From Baylisascaris procyonis (lineage: Eukaryota; Nematoda; Chromadorea; Rhabditida; Ascarididae): a DNA stretch of 64,000 nucleotides. A program made the translations under genes and the position numbers. Below, in pieces: positions 14,901-28,700 of this stretch. The notes below the pieces were generated by a model, which saw nothing but the letters and a program-made list of their open reading frames with translations, searched no databases and was not told the DNA's origin. Every line of letters begins with the position of its first letter. Within the stretch, counting starts at the first letter, position 1. The stretch covers positions 1,302,001-1,366,000 of the forward strand of contig JAZARR010000077.1 in the NCBI GenBank assembly GCA_037389465.1. Direction: 5' to 3'.

Positions 14901-16510
14901 TTTGAAAATTGTTCGTTTCGAGTAATTTCTGCAACATCTTCAAGAAACTTTCGATGAACTGATTGAGACTTGATAAATCATGGCAGCTCTGTAGCAATTG
15001 GTCCATTGCTTCAACGGAGATCTATTTCAAAAAAGGCTTTTATTACTTTCTCAATGCAGATATGATAGCTCTTTTAATTCAATAAATTAACCCGGGTTTG
15101 GCTTTACGAATTATTAGTGGTAGTATAATACAATACCACGTTGAAAACTTTTTGGCAAATAAAAAACCACCCCACTGATTTATATCGGTTAGCAAATAAT
15201 TTTATTTATATGAGAAATGAGGATTTAAAAAAGAAAAAAACAGCTTAGGAAAATTTTTGTAAAAACTTTGGAATTGTTTATTGCTCATTCGTCTCCTCAT
15301 ATTATTTATTTATGATATATTTTACTTCAATTATTCCAATCAAAAAACACAAATTTTTGTGCAAAGAAAATAGATCTACTACGAGAGAGGAAACCAATTA
15401 TATCATAAATTGAAATTACAAGCAAAATAGACTTCGCCTAATATTGTTCTCCTAGTTAATTCATAGCAATATCATCGCCAGTGAACAGTAAACTTTTATC
15501 AACAAAAATCTATAGCTTTCGAAAAAACGTTACAAACAATAAGCGACTAGGCAATAGAAATATTCCATACCTTTACTTGATTGTAACGTTGCCGATAGAG
15601 ATCCCTCGACAGACGCCATACAATATACTCGCCGATACGATCCAGCTTCTCGGGCTGAGAGATTGCGTAGAATGTCAGCTTTTGCATGTTCGTATGGATT
15701 AGCCCTTCCGTTAACGACCTGAAATTGCTCAATTAGTATTAGTCAGCCAATCTTTGAATCTATCGAGTCTCCCGGCTCTAAAACTATTTGAAAATTCGCA
15801 GACCGTCCAAAGAACAATTGCAAATTAGTAAAAAGAATTTCCGGCCATCCTTTGTGCTTCGATAAAATAAAGGACAAAGATAGAGTTCGCTTATTTTTGC
15901 AAAAAAAAAAAGAAAAAAAGAAAAGAAAAGAAAAACACGCCTAAAATTAGAGCAATACCTTCAAAATCAGAACCTCAACTTATCCCCACTCGTATTGCTT
16001 CCATCTACCGTCTTTTTCCGCTATCGAACAATAATCCTAAGGAACCTGCTAACAACCACAATAATATATGAATTTCAACTGCTTAGAATCTTATCGTACG
16101 TGCCATTAAATGATCAAACAAGTTTCATTTCCACATCCACATCAGTTCATCGATTTATACTGATGAAAAACGAAAGTGACGAGGATGTAAGCTTTTGTCA
16201 TCAGATAATGGCCTATAACATCAGATCCCTCATCAGCTTTTGAGAAGAGATCATGGCAAATAAAATAAAATCGATACAGCCAACTACGACATATGAATAA
16301 ATGTATTCAGGCTGTATTAGCCGTACGTTTATCCTCTTCCGATCAAGTATGACATCGATTTATGAAAGAGGCATTGCCGATTGTGATACGACTTGTCGAT
16401 AAGTCTTGATAATCAGTGAAATAAAAGCAACCAAACCTTGGATAAATGGCATCGACGAGTCGCCGATATCTGGGTTTGCACGGTGCACAACAAAACATGA
16501 GGCCATCCAT
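2924..16510 (-). CDS. EFR3: EFR3 homolog, plasma-membrane anchor of the PI 4-kinase III alpha complex
   Basis: EFR3 is palmitoylated at its N-terminus and recruits PI4KIIIalpha, with TTC7 and FAM126, to the plasma membrane for PI4P synthesis. Eighteen exons, in transcript order: 16510-16437, 15718-15571, 15021-14896, 14489-14324, 13578-13474, 13107-12972, 11786-11627, 10152-10032, 9546-9395, 8671-8558, 8322-8183, 7875-7735, 7294-7213, 6733-6563, 5271-5095, 4337-4073, 3439-3345, 3139-2924. All phases agree and give 862 aa; human EFR3A has 821. Cysteines 7, 8 and 11 (MFCCAPCKPRYRRLVD) are the expected palmitoylation sites. Family blocks seen include KLTFYAISQPEKLDRIGEY, SFVNFANIEENTPAYHR, HMDKIVPSILFN, KHLRQSVEFQ and the terminal FELKMPASFVY. 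An in-frame ATG at 16498 is an alternative start. Exon 13 could start at 7291 instead. Exon 16 carries a Ser/Gly/Asp-rich linker. The gene is intact, with no stops. Confidence 0.95.
12276..12383. repeat. Two-copy ~54-bp tandem repeat in an EFR3 intron
   Basis: A 54-base unit starting TTACATCACCCACC and ending TGATATTAG occurs at 12276-12329 and again at 12330-12383 with a few mismatches. It lies in the EFR3 intron between exons 6 and 7. Confidence 0.85.
13813..13833. repeat. Poly-A homopolymer
   Basis: About 21 A residues in the EFR3 intron between exons 4 and 5 (a poly-T run in the transcript). Confidence 0.9.
13975..14095. repeat. Possible dispersed intronic repeat
   Basis: A stretch with TGGAGTTGAAACTTGTGG followed by a GACAGACACACAGAC-like short repeat, in the same EFR3 intron. 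It has the look of interspersed repeats in strongylid introns, but only one copy is present in this window, so the call rests on impression. Confidence 0.25.
14534..14557. repeat. G-rich homopolymer tract close to a 3' splice site
   Basis: Two runs of G (about 15 and 7, split by AA) on the plus strand. In the EFR3 transcript this is a C-rich pyrimidine tract 45-68 bases upstream of exon 4 (which starts at 14489). Confidence 0.85.
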
Positions 16511-16556
16511 GCCCGCCTCGAGCACACGCTCTCCTATAGCGGTTTGCTCAATTCGG

Positions 16557-16559
16557 CTG
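16557..16559 (-). promoter_or_regulatory. Candidate 3' splice or SL trans-splice acceptor upstream of EFR3 ATG
   Basis: On the minus strand GTTTGCAG ends at 16557, 46 bases ahead of the proposed EFR3 ATG at 16510, with no in-frame ATG between. It could take a spliced leader or join an upstream 5' UTR exon; the sequence alone cannot tell which. Confidence 0.4.
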
Positions 16560-19500
16560 CAAACTGCGATGTGTCATTGCACACTCTCTAACACACTCTT
16601 AATCGACAATCTTCTCCACATCTAAACGTTTTCATCGAGCAGCTTCGAAAAAAAACTGATGTCGCTTCGATAAACACTTCTGAAGTAGGTAGGCGAATAC
16701 TTTCGATGATCCAATCATGTAGATCAACAGATTATCACCGCAACTAACCGCATGTCAATCCATGGAATATTTCTCCATAAAATCCACGAATAGAATCATT
16801 CAACTCCAGAGGAACAGAAAACAGGCGAACAGAGTGCGATGTGTTAGTGGAAAAGAGCGTGAAGCAGACAAAAAGAAATGTTGTAATGAAAAAAAAAAAA
16901 AAAATACTTCGATGAGCATTCACAATAAAATTATAACACAATTATCCAAATGAACAATCTAAGACCTTTTTCGATCCTCATTCAACCCTATAACGACGAC
17001 TCGAATCGGTCAAAAAATATAATATAATAGCGACAAGACTGATCAATAAAATCTCAAACAACATTCAATACGATATAAATGAGCGACGTTCGTTAATAAG
17101 TGTGAATTCCCCACTCTAAGTTTTTGATTCCTCCGAAGATTCCATAAAAATGATCACATTCGATAATATTTCTAAGTTGACAATCAACAAAAAATCAATC
17201 ACTGTCATAATGGGAATCTAATAAAACTCCGAACGTTAATAGCCGAATCAAGAGGAAATGTTCATATTTAGAAAAGTTCATCAAAATCGTCATCATTGTC
17301 ATACGTACAATCATTGATTACAATCGGTGACAGCCACTAAAAAAAACTTTCTGAGATGATCGCTGCTAGGGAAAATGTATACCAATATGACACGGACATC
17401 ATCCATCATCGCGCAAATTTCGCTCAAAAATTTTAGAGGAATTTTCAAAGGAATTCCCTTTTTTGCTGAAGCAAAATCCATATGAGAAATTCGAAATGAT
17501 ATCTATCCTTTCTAATCTATTGAGCCTTGAAATGGAAAAAAAATGCGTCTAGCTTTGCTGCATGGCTTATTCCTTTGTTAAATTCTAATACTCTAAAACT
17601 GGCTTTTCTCCAGTCCCCATATCGCAATCCCTTGCTAGAGAAAAGCTTGCTTGAACCACTACCATAGAAGAAATTCTGCTCATCGAGACATACTTAAGAA
17701 TAATTATAAAACACATAAAGGAAGTGTGCAAAAGCATTACCGTCGAAAAGAATCCAGCGAAAGATCTGCACAGAAAACTGTTAGCATTGTTTGTGCACAG
17801 AAGCCACACTCGTCAGAAGCAATTTTCACTGCGTGATGACAGTCACTGATCGTTGACTATTTCATACGCGTTACTGCTCTATCGTCAAACACTCTTTTTT
17901 TCAACTTCGACAATGAGCGGCCACTTTCTACTAAAACTGGCTGCTCGGCTCTCACCGAGATAAACGTATGTACAGCCGGCTGGCAAGAACGCTGCAGAAA
18001 CCGAAACAAGAGAAACGTTTCAAGAATGAGAGACAAATAGAGACCACAAGAGCAGAGCACAAATCGAAACTGCATACGAAACGAGCAAATTCGTCAATTC
18101 TCATTGTCGCCAACAACCGAGAATAATCAAAGTGTCAATGATTCATATTAAAAGCGAGCATTTCCTTTTGAGTTTATTAGTTCATTAAGGATGGATGATG
18201 AATCCATCTATAGCTATGCCTCCACCTTTTCTTACTCAACTATAGCCATGCCCCTACCCTTCCTTTACTCAAAATTTATTATTACGCTCTCAACACCTTT
18301 GGCAATTAAATAATTTTGATATAAAATCATATTAAATTCTATTTCATTATTTATAATATCGATACAACTATTGATCAGTTGGCTTGTTGACACAACATAA
18401 AATTGTAAACAATAACGCTCCGCCACCCGGCTGTCTCGAGTGGAAAATCGAAGAAAAAAGATATTTTCATTAAAAAATGAAAACCTGCACTAAAGAAGGA
18501 CCACCGGTGTGCATTACGACAGTTTCAAGAACAGGTGCACGCAAGTTCCAAAAGGTGATGGCGACAGCCGCTGACTTAGCGAAGGAAGATGGCGGTCAGG
18601 GTTACATAGCACAACGCTGAAATGTCTAAAAAACATCTGAAGAGACCTGTAAAGCCAAAAACCATACCATTTATGGAGGGTCCCAGTAAGAAACATGTAT
18701 GGTACAATGCGACAGGTATATAGAAAAAAAAAATGTGTTCAAAAATGTGAAGCTAGACTCCTTTAGCGAATTCAAACAAAATGAAGGTGGCGGTATCCCT
18801 TCCCCTCCTCTCCCCACTCTTTCCGAGTTCGATGCCGCTAGCTCAGATCACAAACCTCCGGGCTTTCAGGGATATTCATATGTTTTCCAATGAGTGCTAA
18901 AAATTGCAACATATAGGTTGAAATCTTTCGAAACTAAAGAATTCTGAAGACAGAAAATGATATTAAAAAAGGGCTAAACTTTCAGTGCACTTGAAGCAAT
19001 ATATTTTGTGATAGGGAAAATTAGAATTTGTGAAAATTGTACTTTTATTAATTTTCTAATTTTTGACGAGAAATCTTTGCTGTGAACGTTCAATTGAAAT
19101 GAGCGCTGAGACGAATTTATTGGCCTAAATAAGTCGTTAAATTTACATATTTTGCAACTGACTATTACAAGCACAAATGAAGTGCGGAAGCTCCCGATCG
19201 GATTTCCGATTGAGACTGCAAAGTGCTTTTATAGATTCGATAGTGATCAATGTAACCGTGAGACTTACTATATTATAAAGCAGCACACCAGTTTGCGAAA
19301 AAAATGAACCATAATACAAATACACAGGAGTCTCGATAAGCCAACACAAGTAAAGCATTGTATGCAAAATTCGATGAAAACACAACTACGAGCTCCCTTC
19401 TAATATGTTAGAATCGTGTTTAGGATGCACCTTTAGGTTCCTCAGGTATGGGAAAAACAGAATTTTTCCACAATCTATATTGCCAAATTATACGCATCCA

Positions 19501-21772
19501 CTAAGATTTCTGCGACCAGAATCGAACTAGGCAACTCGATCGTGAATCATCACCGATCATCTTACTTTGGTCGCAAACATTCCCGTCACCTACTTATACT
19601 GGGAAATAGGCAGTCCGTCAGCAATGGGTAGTCCACGTTTATCCTGCTTGAATTTTCCTGCGCAATGTCACAGCAAAGCAAATACGTCATGACTATTTCT
19701 GCTTTTGCACTGCCCAATTCTGAAGAATTTGTCTCACCGTAAACTCATTTATAAAGAAAACAGATGATCGTCTTATTGCAAGCGCCCCTCAGAGGGATTC
19801 TATAGCAAAGAGTGGATTCGTTGATGGGATGAAGAAAGCGTATTTCTGAAAGTGGGTCTACGCACCAATTGACATACTCGAAACGATGTGAACATGACGA
19901 AGAGAACATCAGTTATGACGATATTTTGTTGATCTTAAAGAAGTGGTACGATGTCGTTTAAAATACTATGATTTTTACATAGGATCCCGCATACGTGGTA
20001 TCAGCAAGTGGACAACCTAGCACTCTTGGTTGTCACATCTCCGGGAAAGTGAGGGGCATTGTACAAGAAGAGGGCTACCTCAACATGCGCATATGAAGCG
20101 TGTGGTTCGAGCAACCATACTCAACATAACTACAAGTACAAGCTACTCTAACAAGAGGAGAAAGAATAACTCTAATATAGATGCCGAAAGAAGTGGCAAT
20201 AACAATCGAAGATAAATCAGAATAGTGTTGTCACGAAGGATATCAAAATAGAGAGCGATGATGCCTTATCTCAACACTTTAAAGTCACTCCTAAAAAACA
20301 TTATTTCATAGCTGATATTGGTTCGAACAACAATAATCACAAATACAAACATGTCTGCGAAAATCTTGCAAGTCAAGTTACTTTGAATTGAATGAAACGT
20401 AATGCAAAAAAACTATCCTTAAAGCAATAAAAAATTATCTACACAAAGCAAAGCGACATTAAAAGCCACGTGCACATCAAACACATAGAAAAAATGAGCA
20501 ATAACATAGTGCAGTGATGACATAGCTGAGTCTACACAACCTGCCATTCTGATAATACAGGCTTCCGATGACTTCAACGATATTTCAAATATCATTTAGC
20601 ACGGGCGAATCATCACTGTAATACACTACAATGACACGATGAACTATACAACTGAGCATAAAATGGCAATCACAACCTCAGCTCGGGTGATGAGCACCTG
20701 ATGCCAAAGTTGCTATTCATTAAAACGAGGAAGGGGTTGGCGCACTTAGCGTCACAAGCGCATGCGTAAGACAGATAGGACGCGTGCGTCTTGTCTCTCT
20801 CTGTTAGCAAGCGAGGGCGCCTTTATTCTCTGAGCGAATAAAGCGTCGCACCAAATTGCGAAATAACGTATATGATTATGGTTGCAATGTAATTCAAGCA
20901 TAAAACAGGTGTGGAAATAAGACAGGTAGCGATTATTTGCAGGTGAGAGCAATAGCAATAAAAAATTACATGCATGAAACTAACCAGAAACCATAAGAAC
21001 GAAATGGAAATGAAAGTAATATATAAAAACGAGGTGAAAATGGAGGGATATGGGACTCAATAAACTGCACTGATGATTGTTCGTAAGCCGATTGATTCGA
21101 GATGGCTCATGAACATAAATACCGTACAGATTTGTTTCTTAAATGCTTCTTTATCATACTCTGGTTATCGAAAACATATGGCATTTGTGCGATAGATCAA
21201 ATCGATATCTGTAAAGAACAGAAGCAGAGACAGAACAAACAAGGTACCAATATCGCACACTTTATTCCACTTAACGATTAAACCATAATTCATGAGTAGC
21301 ATCGACGTTTACCTGATGAACGTCCAAGTGTACATCACATGGAATGAGTCAAACGTTCGCAGATAAATGTAAATCGAAAAGCACAACGTCAAAAGACAAT
21401 TTTGATCGTCAATGAGAACACGGCACTGCACATCATATATAATCAGCAGCAAACAAACCACAACTAGAACTTCTTTCTTTTCGTTTTTAACTTAACGTTT
21501 ACAGAGTTGTACTTGACGTTTATATAGTTGTTTAACAAGACTGCCCTAAGTATGCTACCTGATGCTAGGAAGAGATATGGAATTCACCTAAAATGAATGG
21601 TCAATTTTACTGCTGCGTGACAAGCAGAAAAAAGAGGACCGTTCCCCGAGTGGAGTCATCATCGACAAGGAAGAGAAAATTATACCAACAACTCTTTCAT
21701 TGACAGCTTTCAACCGTGGCTTTGTAGATGTGAAAAGATGTGTCGAAAGTAATACCTAAAGTGAATGAACAG
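16560..21772. other. 5.2-kb interval between NAGK and EFR3
   Basis: No exon could be supported on either strand. The NAGK 3' UTR must start at 21772 downwards. A GC-rich, CpG-containing segment at about 20728-20860 is listed separately as a candidate promoter. The rest is AT-rich with short chance ORFs. Confidence 0.6.
20728..20860. promoter_or_regulatory. GC-rich, CpG- and CTCTCT-containing segment, candidate promoter
   Basis: Against AT-rich flanks this segment contains GCGCATGCG, GGACGCGTGCGTC, TCTCTCTCTG and GAGGGCGCC. Such CG-plus-pyrimidine-repeat clusters are typical of nematode promoters of broadly expressed genes. A similar cluster lies at 63100-63190. It sits 4.2 kb upstream of EFR3 exon 1, so it could drive EFR3 through a long outron or 5' UTR intron. 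This is inference only. Confidence 0.3.
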
Positions 21773-24700
21773 TTAATCGAACGTTAAAACATCAAAAACG
21801 ACTGAGGTCTGCTGATGAGGCACTTCCACGGAGACGTTACGGGCAGCTAACAAGGCTGCTCCGACAGCTGGCGTCTCCTCCAGCAGGTACAACGTCACTC
21901 TCTTTATGCGACTTCCTTCATTCCCTTTGTGCACTCCCTCGATGAAACCTGTAGAAATAAACAATGTTATCTGAAGCTCACGTCGACCTACGATAACGAT
22001 GAAATCAAGTAAATTGACATCTATCATGAAGATACTGCCTTGAAAAGAATGATGCAGAGAGACAGAAAAGCTCGGTATCCCTCGAACAAGGATGCTTAAT
22101 GCAAATGGCATTTCAAAGGTAAAGAGTCTGTGAAACATACTCAGAGAACATAAGAAGTCTTGGCAATAACATGACAAATCTTGTGGCAGTAAAAAATCAT
22201 CTCTCGGTATCCTATGCGGGGATGAAAGTGGAGCCGCCAACCACCCTTTAAGAGCTATGCCCTTGTGGTCTAGCCTTTTACGTAATAATCAACAACATTT
22301 GAAAGCATTTCTATTGCTTTCAGAATTTGTCTTCACGACAACATCACTTTTGTCTCTTTTCATACTCTCAACGAGTACCCGTACCGGAAACCTCCTTCGG
22401 CTTTCTTAAAGTACCATCGAGGAACTTGAACGTTCACTGAACAACGAATAATCTTGGGGAAAGAGAGGAGGACGGAGGGAAGGGAGGTGAAGGTGGAAAA
22501 ATACGAAAATGCGCCATAAGGCAGACTCTGAAAATTAGTCACAAAGAATAACAAAACCTCTGCAGCTGAATGGACAACCTCCGTACCTGAGGTTAAATCA
22601 TTTTACCGAAGAAGAACCTCAGGAGGTCTTTAGAATGCTTTTTTGAAAAACGCTGTTCAAGAAGCAAGGTTTGCTTATAACTTACCAGCTTTCACAAGGT
22701 TCCAACTTTTAAACACCGACCCAACTAGAACGACAGGCACATCCAGCAACATCTCCTGCAAAACGGAGAAACGTAATAGGGCGCATTAAACAAGCGTGGC
22801 ATAATGCTGCGTAATTTCTCTGCTCTTATCCTTCCAAAGAAAAGAAAAGCAGTGCGCTGCGTGAAAGCAATGTGCCGTACAGTCCCGTTTATAATTCCCT
22901 ACAGTTATTTGCTGACCGAGTTTTTTTCCAAAAGGAAGCGTAAAATTAAAGAGTGATTTTCAGTCGGAAGATGTTTATCCCAGTTACACCAAATTTTGAG
23001 GCAGAAACGCACAATCGAGGGTAAAATTTTTCAAGTTCTGTTACAAATAAGTGTCAGCCGAAAGTGTCAATATATTTTCAGATGGTAGATAGTATGTAAG
23101 AATGAAAATCAATCGAGCTGCCTATAGAGAAAATGTACTGAATGTATCGAGTTCTAACCTGCCTATATAAAACCTTAAAATGTTTTCCTCCGTTTCTACA
23201 GAGAAAATGTTTAGTTGAAACTCTGCGATACATATCACCTATAAAAACGTATTATACAATCACAGCACTCAGCAGCAAACAGATAACACATGCTCAACGG
23301 AAGCCTTTCTTTGACAAAGGAATTATGAAATATGCCTCAAGCTCCAATTAATCTGAAAGCAAGACGACAGCTGCATATTAGGAAGCATTTAGCACGCCAT
23401 TCCTTTATAGGCAATTGTAGCACTTTGTTCTCTAAAATCGAAATTAGAAAGCAACAAGAGAAAAAATAAAAATCGTTTAAACAAAAAGGAGAAGAGGGTG
23501 AAAAAGGGAAATAGAATGAAAAAAATTTGCTGCGTGCATGCAAGAACATTGGCGACACGGGAAAGTGCACCACGAACCATAGCCCTTAACAGGGCGAAAG
23601 AGAGAAAACAACCTACAGTCCTGCAGGATAACGATGCGCACAAGGTGAAGGAAACATAAGGATTCAATTAGGCTCCTCGTCCCAAATGTGGACTCAAAAA
23701 GCTCCAAAAAAAAGTGAAAATTCCACATGAACGTCAAATATTTTCCAGCTCCTTCCACTGAAGTAACATTAAATTTTCAACTCCCTTTGTTTGTTTCCTC
23801 ATCATTTTAGAGATCTCACTCCTTCGGCACCCTACCAGCCGAAATCACTTTCAAAGCACCTTAAAACGATAAGAAACAGAATTGAATTATGACATCGTCT
23901 ATTTGTCTAGTTACTCAAGCTCGTAGAAAAATTGCCAACCTGGTCAAAATGACTCGAAATAGCTCTCACATGACTGCCCAACAGTACACCGGCTTTGTGG
24001 AAAATAACTTTTACAAGCGGATCATCTGCTGCCTCTACAAACAAAAAAATGTGCTCACGAGCACCACAACTGCAAAAACGTCTTGCAAATTGAGAACGGA
24101 AACCAAATTATCCATATTACTATTCTGCAATAGTATTTAGCCGCATTATTTAAACTTCTCTATTTTCTGTAAACGATTCAAAGTTTTAAATTTTCTACCA
24201 CAATTACATTCACCTTGTAAGTTACCTCACCTAATTGAAATGTCCACCTGGCAGCGTAACTCCCCTAGCCATTTCAATTTCTCCTTTATTCAAATCAAAT
24301 TCCATCAACAATTTTATAAATGCTCTCATTCATTGATGTTCCTCAATATCTCAACCGCTAATTCACGAAGGTATTTTCGGTTATTAAGCAATGGAATGTA
24401 ACAAAGCAGAAGAAACGTTACAATATACTTTCTACGACTCAGAAAACAAGCTTATGGCAATAAATATTCAATCAAGCAAAACAACTGATATCGCTAAATT
24501 ACCGACCCGTTTAAAACGAAAGCAAAAGCAACTCACCTTGTAGGCATAATTACACTTTTCACCTAGTTTTAGTGGAGAAATAACCAATCAGAATTTTATT
24601 TTCCAACTACACTTTCCAACTGTACTTGCTGTAAACTTCCTTAAGAAAAGAATGTTCAAGAAGAACTAGCTATGTGGGAAACCACTTGGGAAAAGGAGAG

Positions 24701-25738
24701 AATTTTGGGTACCCAAATTCGCGATTCGATGAACGCATAAGTGACACTTTAAAACAAGCCGAGTAAAAAATCCGCCCAACAAGCATAAGAAATATTTTAC
24801 AATTTTTTCGACGAATCTGGAAGAAAATTCGCAAGTTTTATTTTGATCACTGCGCAACCCAAAATAATAGAAAACAAGGCTCATTCTGTTCACTAGACAA
24901 TATTAACAATGAAGCAAAAAAAAAAACCTTTGGCAAGCTTGCTAGTGAAGGAAGCGATATGAGCCTTTTTGAAGTTGGCATATAGCAAATCCAATATTCC
25001 TATCTTATCTTTGATATTGAAATGCTCAAGAAGTAAGCGTTTCATTGTCGTTATCGGATATGGCGAAGGGTCTAGACCATCTTCGTCATCAAAGACATAT
25101 CGGATCGCCCTAAAACACTAATTTCAAACAACAGACACTGTAATTCATCCTCCCCTCCTTCCACTCCCCTCTCTTCCCTTCAACCCAACAACCCAACATC
25201 TGCTCAACCACGCTAGACAGCTCTCGACTGATGTCATACGACGAAAGTTATTCCTTAGAAAGTACTGAAAAAAAGTCATTATTGAAGTAAGGAAGATTCC
25301 CATGCAATTTAATCCATATTAAGGGATTTGACTTTGAATACAATGGCATCGCGAAACTGCCAGATTTCTGAGTCGGTGGTCTGGGTTGACTGCAAAGACT
25401 AGCTCATTTTAATCTTGACGGTGATTTCGTGCAACTACTTCTGTTTGATCATGGGGAGTTTAAGGCTATAGTGAACATCAGGGAAGACCTGTTGGCAATC
25501 CAGTAGCCACTCCCTCCGTCGCCGATCTGATGTCCCCAACCGCCAACGCCGTACACTGTGCCATCTGCTTTCAGAAGTCGGCAAGTAGAACCCGTTCCAG
25601 CAATCACCACAACACCGCCTACAATGGAGTTAACATGATCATAACACAGCAATTTACATCAAGGGAATCACTTGCAGAAAGTGATAGCAATAGAGAATAA
25701 TTTCAAACTCAGTTTTAAGCACCTACAGATCAGAGCAA

Positions 25739-25799
<61 letters not shown>

Positions 25800-28700
25800 A
25801 AGACTTAAATACAGCATTCTAAGTAGTTTGGGAGTTGTATAAGTCCCACTCCAAAACAGTCCCTCCTTCATGGAGAGTCCACCAAAGACGCTTACGCCAC
25901 CTCCCACAAAAATTTCGCGTGCGACATTACCTGCTTTCTCTATGCAATTTTGTGTTCGCCTTTACTTGCCCTAAAAACGCGTCTTTTTTCGAAAGGAAAT
26001 TTTCCCTTTTTCGGAAAACAATGCCTTTCTGTCGTTTAAAAAATGAGAATCTTTTTCCTCGAATACACCACTATAGACTTCGGAAACTCGTTTACTACAA
26101 CCTGGAATAGAATCTCGGGCTCGATGCATTCCTGTTCGTAAGACTTGTGACGAGGTGGTCTTGTACTGTTATTTTCCAGCCCAGTGAAATAATCTGTAGC
26201 AATAATCTGAGAGGAATCTTCAGGTCAAAGAACGCCCTATTTCCATTAGTAGTCAGTTCCTCGACAGGCATGACATCAGTAAATCGAAGTGCAGAATGGG
26301 AATGGGGAAATCTGTACAGGACCTAATTTATAACCCCTTTAAATCCGTGAGGCTCACAACTGCTTCCGGTTCTGATCTAGAAGTTTTTTATATAGAACAG
26401 CTTCATGAAGGTCTTGAAAAGAACGCTGGCTGAGGTCGTTTCGCACTGAGGTCATTTATGTGCTGTCTCTCTCTGTACATATGCTTCTCGGCCTTCTCCC
26501 ACCTATGCCCACCTGTAGGCCCGTTTCTGCAGTAGTAGTAGTACAACAGACAACCGACTCTCTACCAGAAAACGATATAACTTACCTTTGTTGAAGGTAG
26601 CCGCAATAGTGATCACTGAATCAGAGGTAAGGAAGAATTCGTTCGCAACATCCCCATGCTGGCCCCTCAAAATTCCTACAACATGCTCGTTTACAGATCC
26701 GTCTTCCGCTCCAGACAAGCCCATACCCTGAAAGGCAAAATACAAACATCCGTTTTTCTTTACTCCTCAAAAGAACCCACTACGCCAATTTGAATGATAT
26801 TTTTTAAGTTGGGTACTAAGAATAAATCGGAACGAAGGAAGCACTAAAATAGTAACGCCAATATTGCCAAAATATGGCATATTTTGGAGCCGGAATATTC
26901 AACGTTAACGAAAAAAAGGTCAAAAGTGAACATGCAGTCGACTTGAGCAGGAGGAAAGCAGGAGGTTACCTCAAGGTTCTTGAACCCACCCACCTCGAAG
27001 CTAACCTCAAAAGTGCTCAAATCGCCTTCAGATTTCAATAGGGATTTCTTCAGCACGAAACTGCTAAAAGTCATGCTTCAGAAGCAAAGATTCTGGAAAA
27101 CTGCTTCAGGACAGGGCCACACAGCTGTCCGATGCACCAAAAGATCGAAGGTATGTGAATACGTGGATAAATTAGAATTCTGTCATTCAGTTACTCAACA
27201 AGATCCGCAACGGTACATCAAAACAAATATGAGGAGTGATACGAACCACGGCGCCGAGAGGCCCATTGATTCCAAGGTGCTTCTTGACGGATCTGATCCA
27301 TTCAGCGATTTCGTTGGCAACATTCTCGCGTCCCTCTAGATGGTAATTGAGACCTTTATGCGACCATTCGCCATATTTCTTACCGCTATCGTCGATTATC
27401 ACCAGATGTGACTGGGTCGCTCCGCTGCAATCGAATAAAATTCCAAAACAACGTTCCTGCTGGCAGCTAATTAATTCTAGTAAAGTCTGCCACTTACAAC
27501 TACATGGAAATAGCGATGATCCACCTGGACAGGTGTCAGCTTGAGAGATAAGCCCAATTGCCCTCCCCACTACAATAAGCAATCAGCTGGGAAGTGTTGC
27601 CTAAAATCTCTACTCTTCCACGAATGCATTTTCTGCATCTGCATATTCTGAAGCTTTATCTATGTAATTTGCAGCCCACATGAGCATTTATAAAGCCAAT
27701 CGCAGCATATAGTGAAAAGGCACTCCCATGGACTGTATTTTTGAGCACGGTTTCAGCGAACTGCTGAACCTACTACAATGGATGCGCTTCTGAAGAGATT
27801 CGAACTCGAGAAGAGGCAAATTACGGTTCTCTAAAGATCCCACTCCCTTTAAGCAATCTTAGAGCAATTCAAAAAAGCGCTTCATATTAAAAGTTGCTTG
27901 AGGCAGCAGTTTCTTTCAGAAAAGAATCCTTTATTCTCTAATTTTCACTTCCGAATACAATGTACACAATAAATTTTGCAAAAGTTTTCAAACTCACCAT
28001 TCCAACAAATAGCCATATCTTGAATATGGTTATCCTGAATTCACCAAAAATTCATGAAAAAAAGACGGAAAATTTACATCTTATTTAATGTGCTAAATTC
28101 AAATGCAGGGTAAGCACTTATTAGTCTAGTCAAGCAATAAAATTTGCCTTAACTTAAGACACATTCTGGAAAAGCAATGAAGAACTCGGACCCGGAAGAG
28201 AATTCATCGATTATATTGATGTTTTCGAACGTTTACGCAACTATGAACTTCCTAAATAGCTGAAGTGGTGAAGTTAGTTGATTTTACACAATAAATAATA
28301 AATTAAAGGCAAACATTAGTAGTAATGAATGAAATGAAAATAAACAAGAAAGCAAAAAATTCACTGCAATTTTGAATTACAATTATGGTATTGGGACATA
28401 ACTTCAAACACGGCACACTCATTGTATATTGCTAATTATGCGTCCTAATTATCTCTAAGGTATTTAGTGTAGAAAATTGGAAAGAGCACTGAATGCTCGT
28501 TAACTCAACAAATAGTAAAAAAAAGATTTATTTCATTACTAAAATTTTCGACTTAATTTGCAGAAATTTTTCAGCAACATAACAAAATATCAAGTAAAAT
28601 TTTTTTTTTCAAAAGTCTTCAAAAATTATAAACGATTCAAAGATATGTTGCCCTCTCGCTGAACTGATAAGAAATATGGGAATAAAGCAAATTTCTATCG

